From Desulfobacterales bacterium (GTDB lineage: Bacteria; Desulfobacterota; Desulfobacteria; Desulfobacterales; JAHEIW01), in contig JAQYWI010000162.1 of the NCBI GenBank assembly GCA_030145015.1, positions 2,286 to 12,881 on the forward strand: a stretch of DNA of 10,596 bases. The letters run 5' to 3'. Positions 1 through 7,402 of the stretch are shown in pieces. A model generated the notes under the pieces. It saw only the letters and a list, made by a program, of their open reading frames with translations. It did no database searches and was not told the DNA's origin. Made by a program: the position numbers and the translations under genes. Each line of letters begins with the position of its first letter. Positions within the stretch are counted from its first letter, which is position 1.

Positions 1-110
1 AATACACAAAAATACTATAAAAGTCTAGTTTTGTAACATGCTGTTAATACTACATATTGTGTCTATGAAAAAATCAGCCACTATTTATTAGGTTTTGAAA
101 TGGCTTCTAA

Positions 111-419
111 ACACTCCCGGCAGGCATCGTGCCGATTCGCGGTGCTGCCTACGCCGGCGAAGCCGGCATTCAGACGGTCGACATATCGGTTGATGACGGC
201 CGAACGTGGCAGCCGGCAAGCTTGATCGGCCCTCAAGAAACCTATGCCTGGCGACATTGGGAGTATTTGTGGGATGCTCAACAGGCGGGCGAATACACGA
301 TTATGGCCCGCGCAACGGATACCAAAGGGCGCCAGCAACCTGATACCGCCCGCTGGAACGTTCTGGGCTATGGGAACAACGGCATCCGGGAGCATGCCAT
401 CGTCGTTCGCATCGTATGA
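111..419 (+). pseudogene. C-terminal remnant of a sulfite-oxidase-type molybdopterin enzyme (Mo-co dimerisation domain)
   Basis: The frame is open from the codon after a TAA at 108-110 to a TGA at 417-419. The only start candidate in it is a GTG at 129 with no Shine-Dalgarno in front. The translation reads like the immunoglobulin-like dimerisation domain that ends sulfite oxidases and SoxC-type sulfur dehydrogenases: LPAG near the start, then VDISVDDGRTWQPASL, WRHWEYLWDA, GEYTIMARATD, and WNVLGYGNN near the end. The molybdenum-binding catalytic domain, which should precede it by several hundred residues, is absent, and the DNA to the left turns AT-rich within a few bases of the first domain residue. 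I read it as the tail of a gene cut by a rearrangement or insertion whose junction is near 110. It cannot be catalytic alone. A short free-standing expressed domain is the less likely alternative. Confidence 0.7.
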
Positions 420-507
420 GTCAATCGGCAAATTGCTTCATTAACGGTTCAATACAGCGGCCGCTAATGGCCAAACCGAATGAATTCTTCCAAAAAGGAG
501 CTATGGT

Positions 508-1710
508 ATGGCAGAAGAAAACTTGCTACTCGTCAACATCTCAGGACCTGATCGTCCCGGAATTATAGCAGCTTTTACGAAGGTGCTGCAGAACCACCAA
601 ATTGAAATAAAGGACATTCAACAGGCTTCGCTGCAACAAACCATCGGGCTGCACTTTTTGTTAAAATTTGAAGTAACGAATCAATCCAAAGACAGCGCCA
701 TCAAAGACCTTCTTTTCGAGGCCAATCAACTCAATCTTACACTCAACTTCCAACTGCTTGCTCCGGATCAAATTAAAAGAATAGACCTCCGCAAACGACT
801 GTTCCTCACTTATTTCGGCGATACGCACGCCATCGCTGATCTGTCAAAAGTGCTGGCAGAGGAAAATGCGAATATCGAGATGCTATTCAGCCAAACGCAT
901 CACGGTGCCCGTTCTTTTGAAATGATTGTAGACATCATCGGGGTCAAAAATGTGGACCGTCTGAAAAGCCGCATGATGGGAAAAAGCCGCGATTTAAATG
1001 TTGACCTGTCCGTTCAAAATATGGTTGCACATCGCAAAAACAAGCGCATGATATGCTTTGATATGGACAGCACCCTGGTGGCAATGGAGGGCATTGATGA
1101 AATGGCCCGCAAAATGGGTGTCCATCGGGAAGTTGCCAGAATCACGGATAAGGCTATGCGCGGCGACTTTGATTTTGAAGAATCTCTCAGGCAACGGGTA
1201 GCCATGCTCAGAGGGCTGCCCCTGGATGATGTGATGGAGATCAGAAATCAAATGAATCTTTCCCAGGGGGCGGAGGAACTTTTGACAACCCTCAAATGGC
1301 TCGGGTTCAAATTGGGGATCGTTTCCGGAGGATTCGATATCTTTGCCGAATCGCTGAAGGATAAATTCAATCTGGATTTTGCCTTCGCCAACTGTTTGGA
1401 GATCAAAGACGGCACCCTGACCGGAAAGGTTAAGGGAGATATCGTCACCGCTGCTCAAAAAGCCCGTCTCGTCAACCAGGTGGCATGTGATGCGGGCATT
1501 CCACTGGACCAGGTGGTAGCCATCGGCGATGGTGCCAATGATTCATTAATGCTGACTCAGGCGGGTCTGGGAATTGCTTACAACGCAAAAAAAACATTGG
1601 ATCAAGTTGCCAACGTGACTCTGTCCCACGCGCGTTTCAACCATGTCTTTCATCTTCTGGGTATCACGGAAGATGATATCGAGGAAGCTATGTCCTGCAC
1701 GGTGGTTTAA
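508..1710 (+). CDS. serB: Phosphoserine phosphatase with two N-terminal ACT domains
   Basis: This enzyme hydrolyses L-3-phosphoserine to L-serine and phosphate, the last step of the phosphorylated serine pathway, in the cytoplasm. Residues about 6-80 form a first ACT domain (starting VNISGPDRPGIIAAFTKVL), about 95-170 a second, and about 180-395 a HAD phosphatase domain. The HAD motifs are complete: FDMDST with nucleophile D185 and acid/base D187, VSGG with S273, the motif III lysine K318, and GDGAND with D341 and D345. At 400 aa it matches the long SerB form with tandem ACT domains, which in the family sense amino acids. The ATG at 508 is supported by AAGGAG at 495-500 with a 7-nt spacer. 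It appears monocistronic: an AT-rich gap of about 80 bp follows before the next gene. Function is secure; the ligand of the ACT domains is not visible. Confidence 0.96.
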   Translation: MAEENLLLVNISGPDRPGIIAAFTKVLQNHQIEIKDIQQASLQQTIGLHFLLKFEVTNQSKDSAIKDLLFEANQLNLTLNFQLLAPDQIKRIDLRKRLFLTYFGDTHAIADLSKVLAEENANIEMLFSQTHHGARSFEMIVDIIGVKNVDRLKSRMMGKSRDLNVDLSVQNMVAHRKNKRMICFDMDSTLVAMEGIDEMARKMGVHREVARITDKAMRGDFDFEESLRQRVAMLRGLPLDDVMEIRNQMNLSQGAEELLTTLKWLGFKLGIVSGGFDIFAESLKDKFNLDFAFANCLEIKDGTLTGKVKGDIVTAAQKARLVNQVACDAGIPLDQVVAIGDGANDSLMLTQAGLGIAYNAKKTLDQVANVTLSHARFNHVFHLLGITEDDIEEAMSCTVV

Positions 1711-1754
1711 GCCTCTTCCGACATGAACAGCCTGAAATCGACTAAAAACGAACC

Positions 1755-1783
1755 TTGGTTTGAAAAGAGTAGGCTCATATAAA
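1755..1783 (+). promoter_or_regulatory. Candidate sigma-70 promoter for the ADP-ribosylglycohydrolase-like gene
   Basis: TTGGTT (1755-1760) and TATAAA (1778-1783) are separated by 17 bp, the ideal spacing for a -35/-10 pair. A start point about seven bases past the -10 would fall at 1790-1791, which is the ATG itself. The only ribosome-binding candidate, AAAAGG at 1783-1788, sits two bases from the ATG, too close for normal use. The arrangement therefore fits a leaderless message. This is a sequence match only. Confidence 0.4.
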
Positions 1784-1790
1784 AAAGGCT

Positions 1791-2798
1791 ATGACGAATC
1801 CCATTCAGACCAAATCTCGCGGCTCCCTTTATGGCCTATGCATCGGCGATGCACTGGCGATGCCAGTTCACTGGTATTATAACCGTCAGGCACTGATGCA
1901 GGATTATGGCCGGGTGAAGGACTACTTGGCACCGCACAATCCGCATCCAGACAGCATTCTGTGGCGCTCCAGATACAATGCGCCAAACGCAAAAGGGGAA
2001 ATTCTGCACGATCAAGCCACTTACTGGGGACAAAAGGGCATTCATTATCATCAGTTTCTCAAGGCAGGAGAGAACACATTAAACGTCAAAATTTGCCGCT
2101 TGCTCATCGAATCAATGAACCAAAGCGGCAACTACGACGCGGACGATTTTCTGAAGAGGTACATCGCCTTCATGACCACCGCGGGTCAGCATAACGACAC
2201 TTACATCGAAGAGTGCCATCGTAATTTTTTCGCAAACTATTCCAGAGGCCTGCCGCCCCGTAGATGCGGCGTCGAAGAAAAGCATATCGGCGGCCTGGTC
2301 GGTTTGGTCCCCGTCGTTTTTTTTTACTTCAACCGGCCCGACAAAGCCCGTGAGGCCGCTTTAGCTCATCTGGCGCTGACGCACCCCGGTTTCAAAATGG
2401 AAACCGCCGGATCGCTGTTTATTGATATTTTGCTGAAAGTGCTCAATGGTGCACCGCTGAAAGAAGCCATCGTTGAGGAAATTGAAAAACAGCAAAACCC
2501 GCTGGTCGGGCATCCATTTATCAAATGGCTCGATGATCCGGACGATTGGGTGATAGGTCCGCGCTTCAGCACGGCCTGTTATGTTGAGGACTCAATTCCG
2601 GCAGTTGTTTATCTGGCACTAAAATACCACGATGATCCGGAAAATGCGCTCATCGCCAATACCAACCTTGGCGGTGACAATGCTGGGCGCGGGGCGATAC
2701 TTGGGGCGCTTTTAGGGGCATCCTGCGGGATCGAAAGATTTCCACGTCGCTGGGTAGATGGACTGGTTGAGCCGCTGCCGGATATTTTGCACACGTAA
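1791..2798 (+). CDS. ADP-ribosylglycohydrolase (DraG/ARH fold) family protein, variant metal site
   Basis: The N-terminus carries the family signature LYGLCIGDALAMPVHWYY (GDA at residues 19-21). The C-terminal metal motif is at 294-301, and the length of 335 aa fits the all-alpha ADP-ribosylglycohydrolase fold. Known members remove ADP-ribose from arginine, serine or other acceptors using two Mg2+ ions. Here the C-terminal motif reads GGDNAGRG where classical members have GGDTDT, so D296 is kept but the second Asp and the Thr are missing. Other strong blocks are GIHYHQFLKAGENTLN and HNDTYIEECHRNFF (H134-N135-D136). These look typical of a separate subfamily I recall from bacteria and plants rather than of DraG itself. 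No dinitrogenase reductase or DraT gene is near, so a nitrogen-fixation role is not suggested. No earlier start exists, since TAG lies at 1770-1772. The substrate is unknown. Confidence 0.85.
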   Translation: MTNPIQTKSRGSLYGLCIGDALAMPVHWYYNRQALMQDYGRVKDYLAPHNPHPDSILWRSRYNAPNAKGEILHDQATYWGQKGIHYHQFLKAGENTLNVKICRLLIESMNQSGNYDADDFLKRYIAFMTTAGQHNDTYIEECHRNFFANYSRGLPPRRCGVEEKHIGGLVGLVPVVFFYFNRPDKAREAALAHLALTHPGFKMETAGSLFIDILLKVLNGAPLKEAIVEEIEKQQNPLVGHPFIKWLDDPDDWVIGPRFSTACYVEDSIPAVVYLALKYHDDPENALIANTNLGGDNAGRGAILGALLGASCGIERFPRRWVDGLVEPLPDILHT

Positions 2799-2838
2799 TA
2801 TTGCATTATCGAGGATCATTTCGCTGAGTTGTTGAAAT

Positions 2839-4104
2839 TTATTCAGGTGTTTCTGCCAGTTCCCTGATTACTGCTTCGGCGGCATGTCGGCCGGAAAGCA
2901 ACGCCCACTGGATCCCCGGTACGCTCTGGTACTCACCACACACATACATACCCGGCTTCGCCGATTTTGCCTGAACGGTGGGGTCCGGCATCGGCGGCGG
3001 CTGTGCGGGCAGCGCGTGTTCGATGCGGTAGGTTTTCAAATGACGCCATTCATCGACCACGTTGCCGAACCATTCGGTTAGCTCTTTTCGTACCAATGAT
3101 TCTGCGGTCTTGTTGTCTATCTCTAAATGCCCGAGGAGAACCACAGATATCAGCTCTTCTCCGGCCGGCGCATATGAGGGGGTGACAATGCTGGGAACCG
3201 TCACACTGTTGATCACGCCAGTCCCTTCGCCGTTGAGGATTAGATAGGGATCATTGATCGGCGCATTTTGGGCGGCAAAATAAAGACACAATTCACCGTG
3301 CGAGACAATTGATGCGGGTTTTCCCAGCAAGCGCTGTGTTTCCGGTCCATCGGTCGCCAGCACCACCGCCCGGCAATCGATTTTTTCACCGGATGATAGC
3401 ACAGCACCACCCGGGTAGATCGACCCGACCCTGGCCCCCATTCTCATGGCCCCCTCGGGCAAATCCTCGGCAAGCTGACTGGCGATGGCGCCCATACCCT
3501 GGCCGGGTAAAGCGACATCTCCCTCGGCAAAGACGCGCAGAACGTAATTGAATACCCGGCTCGATGCCTGGATACCCGGATCCAGGCAGACACCTCCGAA
3601 AAACGGCATAAAAAATCGTTGAATCATTTTTTCGGAAATCCCCTGGGATTGCAGAAATTCAAAGGCCGTCATATCCGGTCGCTGAAAGAGATGGGAAACA
3701 CTTCCCCGCCGGGCGCTTAATGCCATCCGAATCATTCGCAGACGGTCTGCAAAAGTGCCTATCGGTGCGGTTAGGGAGCTCCAGATATCCCGGGGGCGCC
3801 GTCGCGGATCGGAGATACGATAGAACTTGCCACTTGCCCGGATCATCGCCCCCGGGGCAAACGGTTTCAAGTCGAGGCGATGGTAGTCTAACTGGCGCCG
3901 AGCCTCGGGGTAAGCGGTTTGCAGCACCTGAAATCCATGATTTAATAAAAACCCATCCAACACATCGGTCTTCAGGCGGCCGCCGATTCGCTCATCTGCT
4001 TCAAGAACGATAAAAGACAGTCTGTTGTTCATCAAGTGTCTGGCACAGGCCAGGCCCGCTGGGCCGGCACCGACGATCACAACGTCCACATCTGTTAATT
4101 TCAT
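2839..4104 (-). CDS. FAD-dependent amine-oxidase/phytoene-desaturase-like oxidoreductase
   Basis: A Rossmann dinucleotide-binding fold opens the protein with VVIVGAGPAGLACARHL (G12-x-G14-xx-G17), followed by E35 of the ribose-binding strand and the ERIGGRLKTD block (G41, G42, R43) typical of the flavin amine oxidase/desaturase superfamily. The C-terminal FAD-closing segment, GMYVCGEYQSVPGIQWALLSG, sits near residue 390, giving a complete 421-aa enzyme. No signal peptide or membrane segment is seen, so it is probably cytosolic. The ATG at 4104 has a strong GGAGG (4110-4114) five bases upstream. It is the last gene of a minus-strand cluster, 31 bp after its neighbour, and converges on the ADP-ribosylglycohydrolase-like gene with a 40-bp gap. 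The oxidised substrate (amine, carotenoid, porphyrin or lipid) cannot be told from sequence. Homologues often sit near photolyase genes, but none is present here. Confidence 0.88.
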   Translation of the reverse strand: MKLTDVDVVIVGAGPAGLACARHLMNNRLSFIVLEADERIGGRLKTDVLDGFLLNHGFQVLQTAYPEARRQLDYHRLDLKPFAPGAMIRASGKFYRISDPRRRPRDIWSSLTAPIGTFADRLRMIRMALSARRGSVSHLFQRPDMTAFEFLQSQGISEKMIQRFFMPFFGGVCLDPGIQASSRVFNYVLRVFAEGDVALPGQGMGAIASQLAEDLPEGAMRMGARVGSIYPGGAVLSSGEKIDCRAVVLATDGPETQRLLGKPASIVSHGELCLYFAAQNAPINDPYLILNGEGTGVINSVTVPSIVTPSYAPAGEELISVVLLGHLEIDNKTAESLVRKELTEWFGNVVDEWRHLKTYRIEHALPAQPPPMPDPTVQAKSAKPGMYVCGEYQSVPGIQWALLSGRHAAEAVIRELAETPE

Positions 4105-4117
4105 CTATACCTCCGGG

Positions 4118-4131
4118 GCAGCTGCAGCTGC
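4118..4131. repeat. Perfect 14-bp palindrome between two minus-strand genes
   Basis: GCAGCTGCAGCTGC reads the same on both strands. It occupies most of the 31-bp gap between the stop of the small gene at 4136 and the GGAGG of the flavoprotein gene. In the transcript it could fold next to that ribosome site, or in DNA it could bind a dimeric protein. No direct evidence of function. Confidence 0.5.
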
Positions 4132-4135
4132 GAAG

Positions 4136-4513
4136 CTACCGGTGTCCATGTCTTAAAATATCGTTCACCGTGTGCTGGTACAAATTTGGCTGTTTGTCTT
4201 TGTCGATTTCCCGCAGTTCATCTATCTGCTTATTCAGGGATAGAAAGGTCTTGGTAATATGCTGATAATCCGAAAAGAAATGCCGCATTTCATCTCCCAA
4301 TGCCGGATTTATTGTAAGTGATTCGGGAAACCAATCCTGCGGTTTGCCTTCATTCTGCCTCAAAACGTTCAAGTAGGCCGCAATGAATTCACCGTAAACG
4401 TGAAATACGTGTTTGACCAATCGTTTTGGCAGGGTAGAAATATCTCCCACTCTTTTTGCGATGATGGCCTCGCAGAATGAATGGATTCGGCTATCCGGTT
4501 TGGTTGTTTTCAT
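4136..4513 (-). CDS. Small conserved-looking protein of unknown function
   Basis: I do not recognise this protein. It is about 125 aa, soluble and mostly helical, with a central VKHVFHVYGEFIAAYLNVLR segment, then WFPESLTINPALGDEMRHFF, and a charged C-terminal tail. I chose the ATG at 4513 because GGAG (4523-4526) lies nine bases ahead inside a strong GAGGAGAT tract. The longer frame starting at 4546 adds 11 residues but has only AAUAAACCCC before it and no ribosome site. It lies 38 bp after the gene at 4552-4959 and 31 bp before the flavoprotein gene, so all are probably on one transcript. Histidines and aromatic residues are frequent, but no metal motif is clear. Confidence 0.7.
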   Translation of the reverse strand: MKTTKPDSRIHSFCEAIIAKRVGDISTLPKRLVKHVFHVYGEFIAAYLNVLRQNEGKPQDWFPESLTINPALGDEMRHFFSDYQHITKTFLSLNKQIDELREIDKDKQPNLYQHTVNDILRHGHR

Positions 4514-4551
4514 TGCGTTTATCTCCTCAAACACCGCTTCCACCATGGGGT

Positions 4552-4959
4552 TTATTCTTTAAGTGCACCAATGAGAAGCGTATAGATTTGTCTTAATTCT
4601 TCACCTGCTGAAATGGGGATTTGACTTTGCCAAATATTTACAACGGCTTCGTCGGAAACACCCATTTGTTGACACAACAGCCGGGCCTGATGCCAGGTCG
4701 GCAGCCATACCAGCTTTTCAGCAATCGCTTCAATACTGCCGAATATGTCAATAAACCTCGGCAGGCTCAGAATAAAATAAATTCTGTGGGGAAATGGAGA
4801 TTCGACCTTTATATGTTCATCCGGGTCCCATACGAAACATCCCACATGGGGTTGCCAGGGTATTCCCAATTGCTTTAATTCGTTTGCCAGACGGCAGATT
4901 TTGGTGTCAAAAACAACAGGCGGTAGATCTTTTTGCGAATTAAAGGGTATGGGGTCCAT
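4552..4959 (-). CDS. Small protein of unknown function, translationally linked to the gene before it
   Basis: I do not recognise this 135-aa protein. It is soluble and tryptophan-rich. The first half contains LGIPWQPHVGCFVWDPDE and an FPHRIYFILSLPRFIDIF segment, the second KLVWLPTWHQARLLCQQMG and a helical C-terminus. No signal peptide is visible. Its ATG comes one base after the stop of the 340-aa gene (TAA at 4961-4963), and its ribosome site GGAGA (4971-4975) lies inside that gene. The two are therefore very probably co-translated and expected to act together. Confidence 0.72.
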   Translation of the reverse strand: MDPIPFNSQKDLPPVVFDTKICRLANELKQLGIPWQPHVGCFVWDPDEHIKVESPFPHRIYFILSLPRFIDIFGSIEAIAEKLVWLPTWHQARLLCQQMGVSDEAVVNIWQSQIPISAGEELRQIYTLLIGALKE

Positions 4960-4960
4960 T

Positions 4961-5983
4961 TTAAATAAATTCTCCTTCGGTCTGCCAATTAAATGGTTGA
5001 GGCTTTCGGCTTTGCCGGGGAAACTTTTTAATGCGGACTAAATAATCGTCCACAAGCTGCCGGGCGTGTTCGGTTTTAAAACGCCGGATCAGTGGAAATA
5101 GACGGGCACAATCCTCCAAAGTCAGCAAGTTGACGGTGCGAATACAGGCCAGTTCGTTGCGAATATGCGGAAATGTTTCTAAATCGACCGACACTTCTTC
5201 TTTTTCAATCAGTTTGGAATAAATAACTGATCGCGCTGCAAGCAACTCTTCTCTTAACGTTCCATGGATTCTTGGATGAAATATGTAAGTCAGTGTCAAC
5301 CGATCACCGGGGCCAAACAGGGTCCCCTTGACGCCAAGAATTTTCAGCGCTCTACGGGCTAAAAATACGGGTTTGAGTTGAGCCGATTTTGGCAATCTTT
5401 TTTTCAGCGAATGATACAACGCAAGATGAATCTCACCGGCTTCGATAAAGGCAGAGGATCCTTTGTTTAATTCAGCGGCTAAGGCCTGGGCCCGCAAGCT
5501 GTCACGCAATAGAAATCGGGCCGCATCAAAGCGCGCAAACCGGATGATGGCCTGAATGGCAGCTTTAAATGAACCGTTCATTACGATCTGATAGTAACCT
5601 AAAAGTGCCTTGGTGGCATCTCGCTCTGCCTGATACACCTGATGGTGAACCGAGTCCGTCTGCAGTTCTTCAGGCCGATGACCCTGTGAAAAAAAGGTAT
5701 GAATCGCCAGAAGATGTTCTAAAAACGGCTCCACTTGAATAATTTCCTTGCCTTTCTGATAAAGCTCACGCATGAGGAGACACATGCGGTGGCTAAATTC
5801 CGGGTATTCGACCTCGGCGGGCAATAAATAGTCATCAATTGACAAGGCGCCTTGAAGCATTTTTTGTAATCCGTTTTCTGGCGGTTCTTCCAGGAAAATG
5901 ACATCGTGGCGCTGCATCAATTCAGATGTGATGCCGATAACTTCAGGCCGATGGATTGAAAATCCGATGGTAATGGGTTTCAT
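4961..5983 (-). CDS. Unknown 340-aa protein with a TraB/EreA/ChaN-like N-terminus
   Basis: No named family was recognised for the whole protein. The N-terminal 90 residues show a pattern reminiscent of the TraB/EreA/ChaN (TIKI) superfamily: a strand ending in His (GFSIHRPE, H11), a second strand ending in acid (HDVIFLEEPPE, E32 and E33), and a later strand VEPFLE (E85). That superfamily includes metal-dependent hydrolases and haem-binding proteins, but the assignment is weak. Residues about 110-330 are largely helical and rich in Arg and Lys, with FARFDAARFLLRDSLRAQALAAEL and an RRFKTEHARQLVDDYLVRIKKF tail. There is no signal peptide. It is the first gene of the minus-strand cluster, and its start lies in the divergent intergenic region. 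The ribosome site is weak. Confidence 0.75.
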   Translation of the reverse strand: MKPITIGFSIHRPEVIGITSELMQRHDVIFLEEPPENGLQKMLQGALSIDDYLLPAEVEYPEFSHRMCLLMRELYQKGKEIIQVEPFLEHLLAIHTFFSQGHRPEELQTDSVHHQVYQAERDATKALLGYYQIVMNGSFKAAIQAIIRFARFDAARFLLRDSLRAQALAAELNKGSSAFIEAGEIHLALYHSLKKRLPKSAQLKPVFLARRALKILGVKGTLFGPGDRLTLTYIFHPRIHGTLREELLAARSVIYSKLIEKEEVSVDLETFPHIRNELACIRTVNLLTLEDCARLFPLIRRFKTEHARQLVDDYLVRIKKFPRQSRKPQPFNWQTEGEFI

Positions 5984-6053
5984 TGACTTACGTGAGTGCT
6001 AAGGCCTTTGTGATTCAAATTACGGTTTATGAAAAAATCTTTACAAGTCAATG
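5981..6053. promoter_or_regulatory. Divergent intergenic region with a 9-bp inverted repeat and a candidate rightward promoter
   Basis: CATTGACTT (5981-5989) is exactly inverted as AAGTCAATG (6045-6053), 55 bp apart. The left arm overlaps the start codon of the 340-aa gene. A near-palindrome, ACTTACGTGAGT (5986-5997), overlaps the left arm, and TTACA/TGTAA flanks the right arm. TTTACA at 6040-6045 could be the -35 of a promoter running right, with an AT-rich -10 near 6063-6072. The layout fits one regulator acting on both divergent units, but no regulator gene is in view. Confidence 0.35.
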
Positions 6054-6137
6054 TAATGCGTTAACATATAAACAATAATGCGCAGTAAATTAGAATTTGC
6101 AAACAGAATTCATTCAAAAAGAGGGCGAAATATAGCT

Positions 6138-6584
6138 GTGAGAAGATTTGCCGTTATTTTTTTGATTTTGGTTGGTTTAACTGTTTGGACTCCCAAGGAG
6201 ACATGGTCTATGGATTTAACGCAGTTCCAGTGGAAAAACCGACTGCTTTTTATCTTTGCCGAGGATGCCAACGATCCTTTTTTCAAAGATCTACAAAGCC
6301 AGATTATGGGTCAAAAAGGTGAAGTAAATGACCGGGATTTGATTGTTTTTGAGTTGCCTGCAAAAGGTCCCGCCCGAATGGGTAAAACACCTATGGATCA
6401 GCAGCAGGCCGATTCGATACGCACTCACTTTGCCATACCCAGCAATACATTCAGCCTCATTCTGGTCGGCAAAGACGGCGGGATCAAGCTCAAACGTGAG
6501 GATAGGGTTGAATTAAGTGCAGTTTTTGGATTGATCGACTCGATGCCGATGCGCCAAAGAGAAATGCAGCGGAAAAGTAAATGA
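6138..6584 (+). CDS. Exported DUF4174-type protein
   Basis: This is a small thioredoxin-fold-like protein of the DUF4174 type, recognised by LTQFQWKNRLLFIFAEDANDP shortly after the signal, RDLIVFEL in the middle and SLILVGKDGGIKLKRED towards the end. Its function is unknown, and no CxxC pair is present, so a redox role is not supported. A GTG start at 6138 gives 148 aa beginning VRRFAVIFLILVGLTVW, a clean signal peptide with an Arg-Arg n-region, and GAGGG at 6121-6125 lies 12 bases ahead. The in-frame ATG at 6078 adds 20 residues in front of the signal and has no ribosome site, so I prefer the GTG. It is the first gene rightward from the divergent region, and a 93-bp gap separates it from the SDR gene. 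Confidence 0.75.
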   Translation: MRRFAVIFLILVGLTVWTPKETWSMDLTQFQWKNRLLFIFAEDANDPFFKDLQSQIMGQKGEVNDRDLIVFELPAKGPARMGKTPMDQQQADSIRTHFAIPSNTFSLILVGKDGGIKLKREDRVELSAVFGLIDSMPMRQREMQRKSK

Positions 6585-6677
6585 TTTTGAATTTTCCGTG
6601 CAGAAAATGGATTTAGCATCATAAAAGATGCCAATTTACTGCAAATAAAGAAAGCGACCATTTAGGGAGGGTGAAAG

Positions 6678-7391
6678 ATGGATGCGAAACATTTTCTTAT
6701 TGTGGGCGGCAGTTCCGGCATTGGTCTGGAGATTGTCAAAGCGCTTCATGAAAAAGGTAACGAAGTCTACGTGGGTTCACGAACCAATGATCAACTGGCC
6801 GAACTCGTTGACGTGCATCATTTGCCGCTGGATGTAACTGCGGACCCGCTTAATCTCGAAGGGCTACCAGAAGTGTTAAATGGAATGGTTTATTGTCCGG
6901 GGACCATCCAGCTCAAGCCCTTTCAGCGTCTGACAACCGATGACTTCTTAGAAGATCTTCAGGTTAATTTTCTGGGCGCGGTGAAAACCATTCAGGCCTG
7001 CTTGACCCGTCTACGAAAATCAAAAACAGGCGCGTCGGTTGTTCTATTCAGCACGGTGGCCGTAAAAACCGGCATGCCATTTCATGCTTCCGTTGCCGGC
7101 GCCAAAGCGGCTGTGGAGGGATTAACACGATCATTGGCGGCTGAATTTGCGCCCCGTATCCGGTTTAATGCGATCGCCCCCTCCCTGACGGATACGCCCC
7201 TGGCCCAGAATTTATTGTCCAGCGAAGAAAAACGTCAGGCATCGGCGGATCGTCACCCGCTGAAGCGGATCGGAGCACCGCAGGAAATTGCCGGTTTAGC
7301 CGTCCACTTACTATCGGATGCCAGTGCCTGGCTGACCGGTCAGATTATTCACATCGATGGGGGCATGAGTTCTCTGAGAACCTTTAGATAA
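6678..7391 (+). CDS. Short-chain dehydrogenase/reductase (SDR) lacking the catalytic tyrosine
   Basis: A classical-length (237 aa) Rossmann SDR. The cofactor motif is GGSSGIG at residues 10-16, the usual NAG is replaced by CPG in VYCPGTI, the structural VNFLGAV is kept, and the end shows HIDGGMSS. Ser125 of FSTVAV and Lys143 of GAKAAVEGLTRSLAAEFAP are in place, but the residue four before the lysine, normally Tyr, is Val139 (HASVAGAK). An SDR without this proton donor either uses another residue, perhaps nearby His136 or Ser138, or no longer reduces a carbonyl. I recall homologues with the same change in proteobacteria, which suggests a stable subfamily rather than decay. The start is supported by GGGAGG (6665-6670), seven bases before the ATG. 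Family is certain; substrate unknown. Confidence 0.9.
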   Translation: MDAKHFLIVGGSSGIGLEIVKALHEKGNEVYVGSRTNDQLAELVDVHHLPLDVTADPLNLEGLPEVLNGMVYCPGTIQLKPFQRLTTDDFLEDLQVNFLGAVKTIQACLTRLRKSKTGASVVLFSTVAVKTGMPFHASVAGAKAAVEGLTRSLAAEFAPRIRFNAIAPSLTDTPLAQNLLSSEEKRQASADRHPLKRIGAPQEIAGLAVHLLSDASAWLTGQIIHIDGGMSSLRTFR

Positions 7392-7402
7392 CAGGAATCC
7401 CA

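Noticed and set aside
81..431. Minus-strand open frame of 116 codons opposite the Mo-co domain fragment
   Set aside because: The plus frame matches a known domain; the opposite frame is its antisense shadow with no recognisable features.
994..1458. Minus-strand open frame of 154 codons inside serB
   Set aside because: serB has all its catalytic motifs in the plus frame here; the antisense frame has no ribosome site or domain.
6616..6631. GCATC-ATAAAA-GATGC hairpin between the DUF4174 gene and the SDR gene as a terminator
   Set aside because: The stem is only 5 bp and no T-run follows; too weak to call.
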